A DNA stretch of 64,000 nucleotides, from NCBI RefSeq assembly GCF_018812025.1, contig NC_063061.1, forward strand, positions 1,620,001 through 1,684,000. The letters run 5' to 3'. Under the pieces are notes generated by a model. It made no database searches, was not told the origin of the DNA, and saw nothing but the letters and a program-made list of their open reading frames with translations. This document shows, piece by piece, positions 62,491 through 64,000 of the stretch (positions are counted from its first letter, which is position 1; each line of letters starts with the position of its first letter). This stretch comes from Megalobrama amblycephala (taxonomy: Eukaryota; Chordata; Actinopteri; Cypriniformes; Xenocyprididae). Position numbers and translations under genes: made by a program.

Positions 62491-63988
62491 AGGCAGGGTA
62501 GGTAAGAAATTTTGTTCCAAATTTGTTTAAACTTTCTATATATATACATGCATAATTAAAATGTAAGAACTCTGATAAAAAGAGTATAAAAATCGAGTGA
62601 CTCTAGACCGTTTAATCTGTATTAAACACAGCTCATTATTTCCATCCGGGACGAAACATAGGATTGGCTTAGGCGGCTGTCACTCTCTCGCAACCATGGC
62701 AACCACCCTTTTGCCACACATGACCTGCCCACTTGCGCGCACACGTTTGATTTGGGGAATCCAAGAGGCATGGATCCTAGGAATACCAAAACAATGGCAG
62801 AGAAACAGCAAGCTAAATTCACAGTACCGGCCTATGCAGTTAGTGAAGGCAAACCAGGCAAAAAAAGGAAGACAGTAACAGTACAAGAAAAGGCAATGAA
62901 CAAAAAGTCTTTGGATAAACAAAGAAATAAAACGCGAGTTAATATCGGCGTGGCTTTCCAGCGATGGCGAGAACTGAGGGAACTCAAGGGGCTGAAAAGT
63001 GACTCCTTGATGGCTTTATTTCTGCTGGACAGGTAAATCTTTCTTTTTGTATTTTGATCATACATATTTTTTTGTTTATTTTTTCATGAAGCATGTGTCA
63101 TTAGCACACGTAGCTGCGTAATATAGCTAACATAACATTACTTAGCGAGCCGTAGTAGAGACGATAAATAATGATAGCTATAGTGTTGAATTGTGCATAA
63201 TTTTACCCTCTGTCTAAGTCTTTTACCATGTTCACCTGTAAGTTTACCTGCACGTTTTTTTCGCCTTTGTTTTGTTTTTATATTCTCTACCTATGTTTAC
63301 TGATGTCTTTATCTTGTATCTGTGTGTGTCGTACACACTTTGTTGTATGTGTGTGTTATTATTTTGTGTCTGCAATGCAGTTGTGAGTTGATATTTGAGT
63401 GTATGTTACTCTGTTGATCTGTAGAACAACGTATATGTTATGAATCTTACACGAAATTCATCTTCATCACAGTGTAAATGATGGTAATGGAAAAACGTGT
63501 ATCATGCAACCTGTTTTTAGCTTTGCCTTATAGATAACTAGCTCGTTAGCGATTCAAAAAATATATATTTTAAACTTTACCAATATCAATATGCTAGCTT
63601 GATAGTGAGTACTAAAATACATCTTGTTTATCTTCATAATTATAAAGTTATTTTTATTACATGTGATTCTGACATGATGTCACTACATGCACTGTGCTCC
63701 TTCCTCTCCGCTCGTCTCAGGTAAATAATGCGTCTTCCAGCTCAGTGGTCGGAGTCACACGTTCATGCGTTTTGGGGGCGTGGCTTTGGAAGGAGCCCAG
63801 AAGGGAGGGGGTGGAGTGAATGGAAATAATGAGCTGTCTTTAAAACAGTCGTGAGAGGTCTACAGACACTCGATTTTTATACTTTCTTTTTCAGAGTACT
63901 TACATTTTAATTATGTATTGATATATAAATAAAGTTTAAACAAATTTTGAAAAAAAGTTTTTTATACATTTTTTTGCCTACCCTGCCT
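62491..63988. mobile_element. complete TTAA-flanked transposon carrying an exon
   Basis: TTAA at 62487-62490 and 63989-63992. The tips AGGCAGGGTAGGTAAG and GCCTACCCTGCCT are inverted, and the match resumes inward (aaatttgtttaaacttt / aaagtttaaacaaattt). The 1,498-bp unit contains a splice-bounded open frame (62770-63032), a mid-region acceptor-like 'ccgctcgtctcag' ending 63720, and a GC-rich stretch with 'gggggcgtggctttggaag'. The TTAA duplication fits piggyBac or Kolobok superfamilies. No transposase catalytic motif can be identified, so it may be a deletion derivative. Confidence 0.8.
62770..63032 (+). CDS. transposon-borne first exon, basic protein of unknown function
   Basis: The first in-frame ATG is at 62770 (MDPRNTKTMAEKQQAKF). 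The frame stays open for 87 codons plus two bases to a good donor (GACAG|gtaaat, GT at 63033). Read through, it would stop two codons later, so splicing is the more natural reading. The product is lysine/arginine-rich (GKPGKKRKTVTVQEKAMNKK), followed by a helix-like segment (FQRWRELRELKGLKSDSLMA) that I associate loosely with uncharacterised fish proteins. A nuclear or DNA-binding role is plausible from the basic tract but unproven. No downstream exon could be assigned inside the element. Confidence 0.5.
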
Positions 63989-64000
63989 TTAAACAATAAA

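Overview
This is vertebrate nuclear DNA, almost certainly from a cyprinid-type teleost fish. It is AT-rich, almost free of coding sequence, and packed with short inverted-repeat DNA transposons, one tRNA-derived SINE and large AT-rich minisatellites of the kind that fill zebrafish and carp introns. The species call is inference; no sequence search was possible.

One gene is firmly supported. Two exons on the + strand (29625-29806 and 34549-34669) join in frame across a 4.74 kb GT-AG intron. They encode the paired EF-hand region of a follistatin-like 4/5 protein, closest to FSTL4 (SPIG1) as I remember the family. Both 12-residue EF loops are complete. The flanking Kazal and immunoglobulin-domain exons were not found, so most of the window is read as intron sequence of an fstl4-like gene that runs beyond both ends.

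A second, weak candidate is a two-exon open frame at 38384-38492 and 40696-40811, separated by a nested transposon. It matches nothing I recognise. A third coding stretch (62770-63032) is an exon carried inside a 1.5 kb transposon bounded by TTAA.

Layout. 1-5 kb: a TA-flanked inverted-repeat element (1002-4758) whose interior has become a 21-bp minisatellite about 2.9 kb long with a 513/471-bp higher-order period, and which also hosts a second TA-flanked element. 5-29 kb: intron with scattered elements, including a complete hAT-type element with a perfect 8-bp target duplication (24264-25760) that holds a palindromic MITE, and a piggyBac-like TTAA element near 21.3-22.9 kb. 29-35 kb: the two fstl4-like exons, with a nest of elements in the intron between them. 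35-58 kb: more nested elements (notably 38758-40679, 41464-43175, 44436-46100 and 56162-56820), a SINE at 36.4 kb, and low-repeat islands that could be regulatory. 58.5-62.3 kb: a 19-bp minisatellite of about 3.7 kb, related in sequence to the first array but in the opposite orientation. 62.5-64 kb: the TTAA element with its exon.

The most notable features are the recurrence of TTAA-bounded elements from several families, the depth of nesting, and the growth of tandem arrays inside inverted-repeat elements. I saw no evidence of a bacterial-style defence or other gene system.
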